Source: an uncultured Eubacteriales bacterium
GTDB taxonomy: Bacteria; Bacillota; Clostridia; Peptostreptococcales; Anaerovoracaceae
NCBI GenBank assembly: GCA_902766185.1
Contig: CACXCQ010000302.1
Location: forward strand, 1-7,574
Length of the DNA: 7,574 bases
Direction: 5' to 3'
Part shown: positions 1-6,400 of the stretch, in pieces
Layout: each line of letters starts with the position of its first letter
Position numbering within the stretch: the first letter of the stretch is position 1
The notes under the pieces: model-generated
Told to the model about the DNA's origin: nothing
Databases searched by the model: none
Seen by the model: only the letters and a program-made list of their open reading frames with translations
Position numbers and translations under genes: made by a program

Positions 1-416
1 CCTTCCACGTCCACATCCTCTCCGCATTTCAGACGGATCACGTGGGATCTGTAGATGTCCGCGGGGGGCAGTCTGCGGATCGCGCTGCCTGCCGGAGCGA
101 TCACGGTGCAGGGCCTTCCCTCCGTCACCGTCCGGATCACCCTGAGCCTTTCCATCAGGTCATCGTTGTTCTTCGCCTCGAAGGCGATCATCCGCTGATC
201 TTCCTCCGGAAGCACCAGGATCTCCCCCTCCACGCCCATGGAGGCATGAAAAAAAGAAAGGTCTGTCGCCAGCCGTTTCGCCCGGTTACCGGACGAGACG
301 ACGATCAGACTCTGACCTCCTTTTTCTTTGATCAGCTCCGCCGCCAGCGGCGCGATTCTGCTTTCTGCGGCGCCAGTGATGTTGATCATTCCGCGGATTT
401 TTTCCTTTCGTTCCAT
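1..416 (-). CDS. mfd: Transcription-repair coupling factor Mfd, N-terminal part (cut by window edge)
   Basis: Mfd is a large DNA translocase that removes RNA polymerase stalled at lesions and recruits UvrA. Only about the first 138 codons are present; the gene continues beyond position 1. The visible part resembles the UvrB-like domain 1 of Mfd: INITGAAES near residues 11-19 matches the degenerate nucleotide-binding start of that module. It is followed by a LIVVSSGNRAKRLATDL segment, a LPEED segment, and RRLPPADIYRSHVIRLKCG, close to the 'RRLLPP..VW/F' signature of the family. The start is uncertain. The ATG at 416 gives the longest product but lacks a clear Shine-Dalgarno. The in-frame ATG at 389 forms an ATGA overlap with the pth stop and has AAAGGA about 13 nt upstream. 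Either way the gene overlaps or abuts pth and belongs to the murC-prs-pth-mfd operon. I infer cotranscription from spacing. Confidence 0.88.
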   Translation of the reverse strand, partial: MERKEKIRGMINITGAAESRIAPLAAELIKEKGGQSLIVVSSGNRAKRLATDLSFFHASMGVEGEILVLPEEDQRMIAFEAKNNDDLMERLRVIRTVTEGRPCTVIAPAGSAIRRLPPADIYRSHVIRLKCGEDVDVE

Positions 417-961
417 TTGTTCATCGCTCTGTCGATCCCGGAGCCGAGAATGTCGAGGATGGCATCCGCCGCCCGGTCACAGGCATCCCCCAGGGACCGG
501 GCGTCCCCGGCGGAAACGTTGTCCAGAACGAAGTCCTTCCATTCGGCGCTGCGGGCTCCGCCGATACCGATGCGGATCCGGGGAAAACCCGTTCCGCCCA
601 CATGACTCACCACGGACTTCATTCCGTTGTGGGTCCCGGGTCCGCCTTTCTTGCGGATGCGGATCGTCCCCGTCTCCAGGTCCATGTCATCGTAGATCAC
701 GATCAGGTGGTCCTCCTCCACATGGTAATAGCGGAGGATCTCCCCGATGGACTGCCCGCTGTTGTTCATGTAGGTCTGGGGCTTGACCAGGAGCACCCGC
801 TGACCGGCCGCCCTGCCGTCTCCCATCAAGGCCTGATGCTTCAGCCTTTTCACCGGGATCCCCGTCTTTTCCGAGAGCCTGTCGATGACCTGAAAGCCCA
901 TGTTGTGCCGGGTCTTCTCATACTCCCGTCCGGGATTGCCCAGACCTGCGATCACATACAT
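386..961 (-). CDS. pth: Peptidyl-tRNA hydrolase
   Basis: This cytoplasmic esterase cleaves peptidyl-tRNA that drops off ribosomes, freeing tRNA for reuse. The 191-residue product has the usual length. Visible motifs are GLGNPG (6-11), TRHNMGF (17-23) with the catalytic His19 (E. coli His20), KPQTYMNNSG (60-69), DDMDL (91-95) with the conserved Asp, and GGPGTHNGMKS (106-116) with the substrate-binding His and Asn. RIRIGIGG (128-135) precedes the C-terminal helices. I chose the ATG at 961 because MYVIAGLGNPG is where the family begins and GGCGGAGAG lies just upstream. A longer frame starting at 1006 only runs into the end of prs. It starts 16 nt after the prs stop, and its TGA overlaps a possible mfd start, so it is probably cotranscribed and coupled with both. 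Identification is secure. Confidence 0.96.
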   Translation of the reverse strand: MYVIAGLGNPGREYEKTRHNMGFQVIDRLSEKTGIPVKRLKHQALMGDGRAAGQRVLLVKPQTYMNNSGQSIGEILRYYHVEEDHLIVIYDDMDLETGTIRIRKKGGPGTHNGMKSVVSHVGGTGFPRIRIGIGGARSAEWKDFVLDNVSAGDARSLGDACDRAADAILDILGSGIDRAMNKWNERKKSAE

Positions 962-977
962 ATTCTCTTCTCTCCGC

Positions 978-1928
978 CTAAACAAAGAGCTTACTGACAG
1001 ACTCATTGGTGTGGATCCTGTTGATGGCTTCAGCGAACAGCGGCGCCACGGAGAGGATCTTCATGTTCGGAAGTCTCTTCTCTTCGGGGATCGGCATGGT
1101 GTTCAGCAGAACCAGCTCCTCGATGGCGGAATCCCTGATCCGCTCGATGGCCGGACCGGAAAGCACGGCGTGAGTGGCGCATGCCCGTACGCTCTTCGCG
1201 CCCAGATTCTTCAGGGCGTTGGCCGCGTTGGTGATGGTTCCTGCCGTGTCGATCATGTCGTCCACCAGGATGCACTTCTTGTCCTTGATGTCACCGATGA
1301 TGTTCATGATCTCGCTCTTGTTGGGCTCCGGACGGCGCTTGTCCACGATGGCGATGGGGCATCCCAGAGGCTCTGCCATATTTCTGGCTCTGGGCACGCT
1401 GCCGTGGTCCGGAGATACGATGACCAGATCCTTCGGGTCTTCCTTGCTGAAGTATTTTCCGAGCAAAGGCAGGCCGACCAGATGGTCCACAGGAATGTCG
1501 AAGTATCCCTGGATCTGTGCCGCGTGGAGGTCCATGGTCAGCACCCGGTCGGCGCCGGCCGCCACCAGCATATCCGCCACCAGCTTCGCCGTGATGGGAT
1601 CTCTGGCCTTCGCCTTACGATCCTGTCTGGCATAACCGTAGTACGGCATGACCGCGCTGATCCTGCCTGCGGATGCCCGCTTCATGGCGTCGATCATGAT
1701 CAGCAGCTCCATCAGATTATCATTGACCGGGTCACAGGTGGATTGAATGATGTAGCAGTCACAGCCTCTGACCGATTCACCCAGACCGACAGAAATCTCT
1801 CCATCGCTGAACTTGGAAACCTTGGCGTCTCCCAGGGGCTTTCCGATGATGGAGGAAATCTCTTCGGCAAGATCCGGATGAGAATTCGCAGCGAAGATCT
1901 TGTAATTTGCGTAAGCGCCGTTTTTCAT
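978..1928 (-). CDS. prs: Ribose-phosphate pyrophosphokinase (PRPP synthetase)
   Basis: The enzyme transfers pyrophosphate from ATP to ribose 5-phosphate, making PRPP for purine, pyrimidine, histidine, tryptophan and NAD synthesis in the cytoplasm. At 316 residues it has the standard length of class I bacterial Prs and aligns by eye with the B. subtilis enzyme throughout. Key motifs are KFSDGE (39-44), [11 protein letters not shown] (54-64), [10 protein letters not shown] (96-105), [12 protein letters not shown] (133-144) with a metal-binding His, the catalytic loop KRRPEPN (197-203), and the PRPP-binding loop [12 protein letters not shown] (222-233). The ATG at 1928 has AAAGGGAGAG about 6 nt upstream. 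The stop is TAG. It lies 74 nt after murC and 16 nt before pth. The prs-pth-mfd order is known from other Firmicutes, where glmU rather than murC is commonly upstream. The function is not in doubt. Confidence 0.97.
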   Translation of the reverse strand: MKNGAYANYKIFAANSHPDLAEEISSIIGKPLGDAKVSKFSDGEISVGLGESVRGCDCYIIQSTCDPVNDNLMELLIMIDAMKRASAGRISAVMPYYGYARQDRKAKARDPITAKLVADMLVAAGADRVLTMDLHAAQIQGYFDIPVDHLVGLPLLGKYFSKEDPKDLVIVSPDHGSVPRARNMAEPLGCPIAIVDKRRPEPNKSEIMNIIGDIKDKKCILVDDMIDTAGTITNAANALKNLGAKSVRACATHAVLSGPAIERIRDSAIEELVLLNTMPIPEEKRLPNMKILSVAPLFAEAINRIHTNESVSKLFV

Positions 1929-1940
1929 GAGTCTCTCCCT

Positions 1941-1958
1941 TTCTGATGATTCTGATGA
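1941..1958. repeat. Tandem 9-bp direct repeat in the prs leader
   Basis: TTCTGATGA occurs twice head to tail, at 1941-1949 and 1950-1958, in the 74-nt gap between murC and prs. In the mRNA it lies just 5' of the prs Shine-Dalgarno. No function is known to me; it may be chance in a short spacer. I see no convincing hairpin or strong internal promoter in this gap. Confidence 0.45.
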
Positions 1959-2002
1959 AATATTGTTATATGAATTGACTGAGCAATAGCTGACGATCGT
2001 AT

Positions 2003-3382
2003 CTACCGATCCATCTCCAGGATCATCTCCCCTACGCGGTAGATGTCTCCCGCGCCCATGGTAAGGACAAGATCCCCCGGCTCCGCGTTGTTGTAGACGA
2101 AGCTGGCGATATCCTCGAACCTCTGGAAATAGTAGACGTCCTTTTCGGGATCGTGGGCACGGATCCGGTTCATCAGGGTCTTGGAACTGATCTTATAGAT
2201 GTTCTTTTCTCTGGCGGCGTAGATTTCCGCCAGAACCACCTGGTCCGCGTCGCCGAAGCTGACGGCGAACTCATCCAGCAGAGCCATGGTCCTCGTGTAG
2301 GTATGGGGCTGGAACAGGCACCACAGGTGATTGTGCTTCATGTTCCTCACCGCAGCAAGCGTGGCCTTGATCTCCGTGGGATGGTGGGCATAGTCATCGA
2401 TGATCCTGACTCCCTCGCTGGTCTTTCCCAGGACATCGAATCTGCGGTGGATCCCCCGGTATTCGTGCAGCGTGGCCACGATCTGATCGATCTCCACCCC
2501 CAGGATGTGACAGCACGCAAAGGCTGCAAGGGCGTTCAGGATGTTGTGCTCACCGGGAACGGAAAGATCGATTCGGCAGAGTTTTTCTCCTTGATAATAA
2601 ACATCAAATCGGGGCAGTCCGTCGTTGTCGAAGGAAATGCCGCCTGCGGAATAGGTGCTTCCGGAACTGAAGCCAAAGGTCACCGCGTTGGGAAGCCCTT
2701 CGATAACTCCCCGAACGAAGGGATTGGCGTCGTAGGCGATCACCGTTCCGTTCTCCGGCACCAGCCTGGCGAAACGATCGAAGGACCGGGCGATATGCTC
2801 CACGTCCTTAAAGTAGTCCAGATGGTCGGAGTCGATGTTCAGGATGATCTCGATGTTGGGCTGAAGCTGAAGGAAACTGTCCCTGTACTCGCAAGCCTCC
2901 GTGACGAAATAATCCTTACCGCCCACATAGAAATTCCCGCCGATCTCATCCAGGTTTCCCCCGACGGAGATCGTGGGATCCTTGCCCGCGTCCTTCAGGA
3001 TCAGGGAGATCATCGCGGTGGTCGTGGTCTTGCCGTGGGTGCCGGAAATGGCGATGCTGCTGCCGTAGTCCGCCATGATCGCCCCCAGAGCCTGGGCTCT
3101 GGTGATGGCCGGGATCCCCAGCTCCTTCGCCCGCATCAGCTCCGGATTATCGTCCCCCACAGCCACGGTATAGATGACAAGATCGGCGTCCTCAACGTTC
3201 TTCGCCCGGTGTCCCAGGAATACTTTCGCGCCGTCGCCGATCAGTTTCTCAGTGATATCGCTCTCCCGCATATCCGAACCGGAGACCTGGTGCCCCCGGG
3301 AAAGCAGAATCTCGGCGATCCCGGATAGCCCGATCCCGCCGATTCCAATGCAGTGAATACGTTTATATTCTGACAGATTCAT
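2003..3382 (-). CDS. murC: UDP-N-acetylmuramate--L-alanine ligase MurC
   Basis: MurC joins the first amino acid, usually L-alanine, to UDP-MurNAc with ATP, the first step of stem-peptide assembly in the cytoplasm. The 459-residue product has the normal length and three Mur-ligase domains. The N-terminal Rossmann domain has GIGGIGLSG (13-21). The central ATPase has the P-loop [10 protein letters not shown] (113-122), EACEYRDSF (162-170), HLDYF (187-191) and [11 protein letters not shown] (277-287). The C-terminal domain has RRFD (313-316), [10 protein letters not shown] (329-338), FQPHTYTRT (357-365) and GAGD (443-446). The combination of the YAHHPTE and FQPHTYTR motifs distinguishes MurC from MurD, E and F. 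I chose the ATG at 3382 because AAGGAT sits 8 nt upstream and the family starts there. The frame stays open to 3457 but that 25-residue extension overlaps the predicted promoter. It is the first gene of the operon leading to prs, pth and mfd, and divergent from spoVG. Confidence 0.97.
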   Translation of the reverse strand: MNLSEYKRIHCIGIGGIGLSGIAEILLSRGHQVSGSDMRESDITEKLIGDGAKVFLGHRAKNVEDADLVIYTVAVGDDNPELMRAKELGIPAITRAQALGAIMADYGSSIAISGTHGKTTTTAMISLILKDAGKDPTISVGGNLDEIGGNFYVGGKDYFVTEACEYRDSFLQLQPNIEIILNIDSDHLDYFKDVEHIARSFDRFARLVPENGTVIAYDANPFVRGVIEGLPNAVTFGFSSGSTYSAGGISFDNDGLPRFDVYYQGEKLCRIDLSVPGEHNILNALAAFACCHILGVEIDQIVATLHEYRGIHRRFDVLGKTSEGVRIIDDYAHHPTEIKATLAAVRNMKHNHLWCLFQPHTYTRTMALLDEFAVSFGDADQVVLAEIYAAREKNIYKISSKTLMNRIRAHDPEKDVYYFQRFEDIASFVYNNAEPGDLVLTMGAGDIYRVGEMILEMDR

Positions 3383-3412
3383 AATCAATGATCCTTTCTT
3401 TCTTTGTTTTGG

Positions 3413-3425
3413 GGGTCGGTGACCC
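3413..3425. repeat. Short inverted repeat in murC 5' leader
   Basis: GGGTC-GGT-GACCC forms 5-bp arms around a 3-base centre between the predicted murC -10 element and its Shine-Dalgarno. It could be a small leader hairpin or a protein-binding site, but at this length chance is possible. No terminator-like U-tract follows in the murC direction. Confidence 0.35.
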
Positions 3426-3437
3426 GCCAACGCTAAC

Positions 3438-3446
3438 AGTATACCA
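3438..3446 (-). promoter_or_regulatory. Putative extended -10 promoter of murC operon
   Basis: Read on the minus strand, TGG-TATACT is a TGn extended -10 with 5 of 6 bases of the TATAAT consensus. It lies about 55 nt upstream of the murC ATG. No good -35 hexamer is seen 16-18 bp further upstream, which fits an extended -10 promoter or an activator-dependent one. It is the best candidate driver of murC-prs-pth-mfd. Confidence 0.5.
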
Positions 3447-3473
3447 TACTTCAGCATGCGCCGCTATGACCAC

Positions 3474-3490
3474 TTTTGCCAAAGGCAAAA
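3474..3490. promoter_or_regulatory. Perfect inverted repeat between murC and spoVG promoters (candidate operator)
   Basis: TTTTGCC-AAA-GGCAAAA has perfect 7-bp arms around a 3-base centre. It is just upstream of the predicted murC -10 element and about 70 bp upstream of the spoVG -35. Its size and symmetry suit a dimeric transcription factor site in the -35 region of murC. No U-tract or nearby gene end suggests a terminator. I do not recognise the motif as a specific regulator's site. Confidence 0.4.
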
Positions 3491-3561
3491 ATGATTCAGT
3501 CCCCCGAAACGGCCATTCCCACAAAACAACTTTAATAACCTATGATTTTAGTATAATTTAC

Positions 3562-3590
3562 TTGTTAACTTTGCGGGATTAGTGTATAAT
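3562..3590 (+). promoter_or_regulatory. Sigma-A-type promoter of spoVG
   Basis: TTGTTA (3562-3567) and a perfect TATAAT (3585-3590) are separated by 17 bp, the optimal spacing for the housekeeping sigma factor. Transcription would start near 3597, leaving a leader of about 35 nt with an AGAGGAAAGG ribosome-binding region at 3608-3617. A second TATAAT at 3552-3557 lacks a good -35. In B. subtilis spoVG is a classic sigma-H gene; I see no clear sigma-H elements here. Confidence 0.75.
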
Positions 3591-3631
3591 TCGATATACT
3601 CTAATTTAGAGGAAAGGCGGTACAGTACAAG

Positions 3632-3940
3632 ATGAACATTACTGACGTAAGGATTCGCAAGATCAGCGATGAGGGTAAGATGAAAGCCATTGTTTCCATC
3701 ACCTTCGATGATGAGTTTGTCGTACACGACATCAAGATCATCGAAGGGCAGAATGGGCTCTTCATCGCCATGCCCAGCAGAAAGATGAGTGAAGGAGATT
3801 TCCGTGATATCGCTCATCCTCTGGTTTCCGAAACCAGAAACAAGATCAGGGACGCCATTTTCGAAGAATACGAGAAAGTACTGGCCCAGATGGCGGCTGA
3901 GGCAGACGAAACATCTGACGATTATCCTCCGCATGAATAA
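3632..3940 (+). CDS. spoVG: SpoVG family RNA/DNA-binding regulator
   Basis: SpoVG is a small nucleic-acid-binding protein that influences septation and sporulation in Bacillus, and capsule, virulence and cell-wall genes in non-sporing Firmicutes. The 102-residue product matches the family along its core: [11 protein letters not shown] at the start, [21 protein letters not shown] (residues 18-38), then [19 protein letters not shown] and a helix with [15 protein letters not shown]. The acidic C-terminal tail is variable in the family. The ATG at 3632 follows AGAGGAAAGGCGG, with slightly long spacing of about 11-14 nt. It is monocistronic, with its own promoter and a strong terminator, and divergent from murC. 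In B. subtilis spoVG lies beside glmU and prs, so its closeness to murC-prs is a variant of a known neighbourhood. Its presence does not prove the host sporulates. Confidence 0.95.
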   Translation: MNITDVRIRKISDEGKMKAIVSITFDDEFVVHDIKIIEGQNGLFIAMPSRKMSEGDFRDIAHPLVSETRNKIRDAIFEEYEKVLAQMAAEADETSDDYPPHE

Positions 3941-3963
3941 AGGCATAATGCGAAGAGATAGGC

Positions 3964-4000
3964 AAAAGAGCTGTTGCACCGATGTGCAGCAGCTCTTTTT
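3964..4000. terminator. Strong intrinsic terminator after spoVG, probably bidirectional
   Basis: Arms AAAGAGCTGTTGCAC (3965-3979) and GTGCAGCAGCTCTTT (3984-3998) pair over 15 positions, with one G-U wobble, around a CGAT loop. The plus-strand RNA continues into a run of U (3996-4000), about 25 nt after the spoVG stop. On the minus strand the same stem ends in UUUUGCC. That is a weaker tail, but it is suitably placed 50 nt past the end of the GatD-like gene, so the convergent units probably share it. Confidence 0.88.
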
Positions 4001-4050
4001 CGTATTCTTTCTCATTGCGCCTTCGGCATGGCCGCTCCGGCACCCTGCGC

Positions 4051-4839
4051 TCAGGTCCAGCGCTCCGTCGTTCCGCCCCAGTAGTAAAGTCCCGTCTTGG
4101 GATCGGCGTATTCCTCCACCCGGCAGTCGTAGGAATCCATCGCCGCCTCCTCGAAGGCGAGCTTATCGATGGGCTGTCCCAGCTGGCTGCGGATGAACCA
4201 CCTGGTGAAGGGCGGATTCAGGATCAGCAGCGGCCCGATGACGTAGGTGGCCATGAAGTTGTTGATCCGGATGCCTTCGCCTTTGGCGTACCGGCTCATG
4301 CCCGGTCCCCGCTCTGCCGTAAACAGGGCCATGGACTCAAGGGCGTCCTCCGTTTCCCCGAAGGTGTGGCCAAACTGGCTCTTGTAGCCCACCACGCGGA
4401 TCTTCTCCGCGGGCTCGCCTGCCTTTGGATGAGCATCCTCAAAGGTGCCCAGAAACAGGCTGTTGAACCGGTTTATGGACGATCTGCGGGCGATCCCGGG
4501 GAACAGCCCCAGACCCCGGCAGACCTCCTCGCCGTCCTCCTCGATGCTCTGCCCGAAGAGTTCCATGGCGTTTCCGGTGATGAGGAAGTTCATTCCCTCC
4601 TCCACCCGGCGGAAGATGTCGTCCCGGTAAAACCTGAGCTGTTCCAGCGCCAGCTCCTGGCCGTTCTCCGTGGTGGTTCCCATATACACCAGATCCACCG
4701 GCTCATCCACGAATGTGGGTCGGGTCTGCAGCGATGTCTGAATGATCTCCGCATCCGGAAGGCAGAGCTTCAGATAGCGGATGTTGGCAAGATCTCCGTA
4801 AAGATTGCAGATCTCCGGGAACAATACTTCGATTCTCAT
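4051..4839 (-). CDS. GatD-like class I glutamine amidotransferase homologue lacking catalytic Cys and His
   Basis: This 262-residue protein resembles GatD, the glutaminase subunit that feeds ammonia to MurT for amidation of D-Glu in lipid II. The fold signatures align: a LFPEICNLYGDLANI start (GatD has NLYsDxGNI), INRF (122-125) near GatD's substrate-binding Arg, VVGYKSQFGHTF (149-160) in place of GFENHxGRTY, and ATYVIGPLL (197-205) in place of the TYLHGPxL region. The active site is degenerate. The nucleophile elbow, ICGGYQ in GatD, reads ITGNAMELFG (87-96) with no Cys, and the catalytic His is replaced by Ile201. MGTTTENGQ (53-61) replaces the GGGxDxEQ loop. The frame is intact. A tail of about 25 residues ending in WGGTTERWT looks extra. 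Its ATG overlaps the MurT stop as ATGA, with GAGGG upstream, implying coupled, stoichiometric synthesis. I infer a non-glutaminase partner or scaffold of the MurT homologue; GatD activity itself is unlikely. Confidence 0.82.
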   Translation of the reverse strand: MRIEVLFPEICNLYGDLANIRYLKLCLPDAEIIQTSLQTRPTFVDEPVDLVYMGTTTENGQELALEQLRFYRDDIFRRVEEGMNFLITGNAMELFGQSIEEDGEEVCRGLGLFPGIARRSSINRFNSLFLGTFEDAHPKAGEPAEKIRVVGYKSQFGHTFGETEDALESMALFTAERGPGMSRYAKGEGIRINNFMATYVIGPLLILNPPFTRWFIRSQLGQPIDKLAFEEAAMDSYDCRVEEYADPKTGLYYWGGTTERWT

Positions 4840-6341
4840 CGTCCCTCACCCCCTTCCGGGACTGCTTTGCCCCGTTTCTGTATCTCCTCGCGGACCTTCA
4901 CCGCCACCTTGTCGGCCAGATCGATGGAGTCCGTTCCGTAGAGGATGTAGATGTCCTCCCCCTCATAGAGCCTGAGGGCGCCGGGGGAATCGATCTCATC
5001 GTGGACGAAGGAGATCCTCTCGTCGTCGATCCCGGCGAACTTCAGCCGGAGATAATAATCCTTGGCCCGGGGGCCGGTGACCACGATGTTTCTGATGTTG
5101 TCTTTGTTCAGGAACTCGAAATCGCAGTCGTACAGCCAGCAGGTGTTCTCCGACCAGACCGCGGCATCGCTCAGGTTGTTCATCATCATGATCAGTTCCT
5201 TGTCTCCCGGAAGACCGGAGACGTAGTCAAAAGCCCGGGAAGAACCGAGGGCATTTCTGTCCTTGGACATCTGGCGGATGATCCGGTAGCCCTTCACTTC
5301 CTCCACATTGAACCTGCTTTGGACGATCTCCGCCTTTTCCAGCAGCTCACCGATCCGCTCCGGCGCATATCCGATCTCGCTGAGGTAAGCCACCACCGCC
5401 AGCACGTTGTAAATGTTGAAGACGCTCTCGTTCAGGATGCGCATCCTGCGGCTCCAGACCACCGGTGCTTCCGGAGTTTCCGGGCTCTGGGGCTCGTCTC
5501 CCAGGCCGGGCATTCCCGAACGGGTCAGAACCGGCTCATCGTTCTGGCCGCTTCCCGTACACTGCCGGCGCACGACCTCAAAGTCCATGGCCGCCGTATT
5601 CACATCCTGCCCCGTATAATCCAGCCGCGGCGAATGGAAGCCGCACTCGGGGCAGAAGGCTCTGCCGATGTGGTGGTATCTGCGGTGGGTGTACTGCAGG
5701 ATGCTGTGGCATCTGGGGCAGATCTGCAGATCGTTCACCAGATTGATGCACTCCTGCACGTCCCCTTCCATCTCCTCGAATCCGTAGTAGGCCCGGGGAT
5801 TGCCCGGGGCGACGTTGCTGGCGATCAGGTCGTCGCCGTTTAAGATCAGCTTCGTCTTCGCCGGCATGGCGCGGGTGAGCACCCGGGAAATATACTCCGG
5901 ATGGCCGTTGCGCATGATGGAATCCCTGGTCAGATTGTTGATCAGGAGGAAGTCCGGCTGCATCATGGGGAACACCACTCTGGAGGAACGCTCATCGATC
6001 TCCAGAACAGCGACGTCGGAACGGCAGCGCCCCGACAGGCCCATGTCCCGGATGAACGCCGTGGTCAGGCCGGTGATGGTGTTTGAACCCTGGTTGTTGT
6101 CCAGGATCTTCTTGCCGTCGGCGGTGAGCATGCTGATGAGCAGGTTGCAGACGGTGGTCTTGCCGTTTGTTCCCGTGACCCCCAGGATCCGGCCCGGCAC
6201 CTTCGCCTGGTGCAGGAAGTCCGGACATATCTTCACCGCTACCCGGCCCGGGAAGTCCGTCCCTCTGTGGCCGGTAAGCTTCAGCGCCACGATGGACAGC
6301 TTCGCCGTCCACAGGGCGATATAGAATTTCAGTCGTTTCAT
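4836..6341 (-). CDS. MurT-like Mur ligase with zinc ribbon and DUF1727 C-terminal domain
   Basis: MurT uses ATP to activate the alpha-carboxyl of D-Glu in lipid II for amidation. This 501-residue homologue shows HRGTDFPGRVA (25-35), the P-loop GVTGTNGKTT (54-63), EIDE (114-117), and NNLTRDSIMRNGHPE (135-149) where MurT has TNFFRDQMDRFGE. A zinc ribbon follows, with Cys208, Cys211, Cys230 and Cys233. FNIYNVLAV (308-316) matches the Mur-ligase central motif. The C-terminal DUF1727 region has VTGPRAKDYYLRLK (421-434). Compared with MurT there is a Gly/Pro/Glu-rich insert at about 261-298. The position of MurT's catalytic Asp, in RDTSWIYD, appears as Asn399 in ENTCWLYD. I chose ATG 6341 because GGAG lies 6 nt upstream; a TTG at 6374 would add 11 residues without support. 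It follows the ATP-grasp gene by 59 nt and overlaps the GatD-like gene. Ligase-type ATP use is likely; substrate and nucleophile are unknown. Confidence 0.85.
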   Translation of the reverse strand: MKRLKFYIALWTAKLSIVALKLTGHRGTDFPGRVAVKICPDFLHQAKVPGRILGVTGTNGKTTVCNLLISMLTADGKKILDNNQGSNTITGLTTAFIRDMGLSGRCRSDVAVLEIDERSSRVVFPMMQPDFLLINNLTRDSIMRNGHPEYISRVLTRAMPAKTKLILNGDDLIASNVAPGNPRAYYGFEEMEGDVQECINLVNDLQICPRCHSILQYTHRRYHHIGRAFCPECGFHSPRLDYTGQDVNTAAMDFEVVRRQCTGSGQNDEPVLTRSGMPGLGDEPQSPETPEAPVVWSRRMRILNESVFNIYNVLAVVAYLSEIGYAPERIGELLEKAEIVQSRFNVEEVKGYRIIRQMSKDRNALGSSRAFDYVSGLPGDKELIMMMNNLSDAAVWSENTCWLYDCDFEFLNKDNIRNIVVTGPRAKDYYLRLKFAGIDDERISFVHDEIDSPGALRLYEGEDIYILYGTDSIDLADKVAVKVREEIQKRGKAVPEGGEGR

Positions 6342-6372
6342 GGTTTTCTCCGCTTCGGTACTGTCTTTGCGC

Positions 6373-6392
6373 AAAAGCTGGTCCCAGCCTTT
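6373..6392 (-). other. Terminator-like hairpin between ATP-grasp and murT-like genes
   Basis: On the minus strand AAAGGCTGG and CCAGCTTTT pair over 8-9 bp, including one G-U wobble, around a 2-4 nt loop, ending in UUUU. It lies 8 nt after the ATP-grasp stop codon and 31 nt before the murT-like start. It may be a partial terminator that lowers expression of the downstream pair, or an RNA-end stabiliser for the first gene. The U-tract is short, so full termination is unlikely. Confidence 0.45.
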
Positions 6393-6400
6393 GCAGCACC

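Noticed and set aside
900..1946. 348-residue open frame on the plus strand opposite prs
   Set aside because: It is wholly antisense to a clearly identified prs gene and has no recognisable motifs or ribosome-binding site; it is open because of high GC.
2153..3328. 391-residue open frame on the plus strand opposite murC
   Set aside because: Antisense shadow of murC with biased, low-information composition (many V, D, G, H) and no family resemblance.
3383..3457. Longer murC start at 3457
   Set aside because: The extra 25 residues are unlike MurC and the segment contains the predicted promoter and the real ribosome-binding site.
3941..4050. Small RNA gene between spoVG and the GatD-like gene
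   Set aside because: The only structure is the intrinsic terminator; no separate promoter is visible in this 110-bp gap.
4051..4839. Loss of GatD catalytic residues explained as a frameshift or pseudogene
   Set aside because: The frame is continuous, the family motifs on both sides stay in register, and the changes are clean substitutions at three separate segments.
3982..4941. 319-residue open frame on the plus strand opposite the GatD-like gene
   Set aside because: It starts inside the spoVG terminator, is antisense to a motif-bearing gene, and shows no coding signature of its own.
5001..5843. 280-residue open frame on the plus strand opposite the murT-like gene
   Set aside because: Antisense to the MurT-like coding region, which carries all expected motifs; no independent support.
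6342..6374. TTG start at 6374 for the murT-like gene
   Set aside because: The ATG at 6341 has a well-placed GGAG and begins at the usual MurT N-terminus; the TTG codon lies in the intergenic hairpin.
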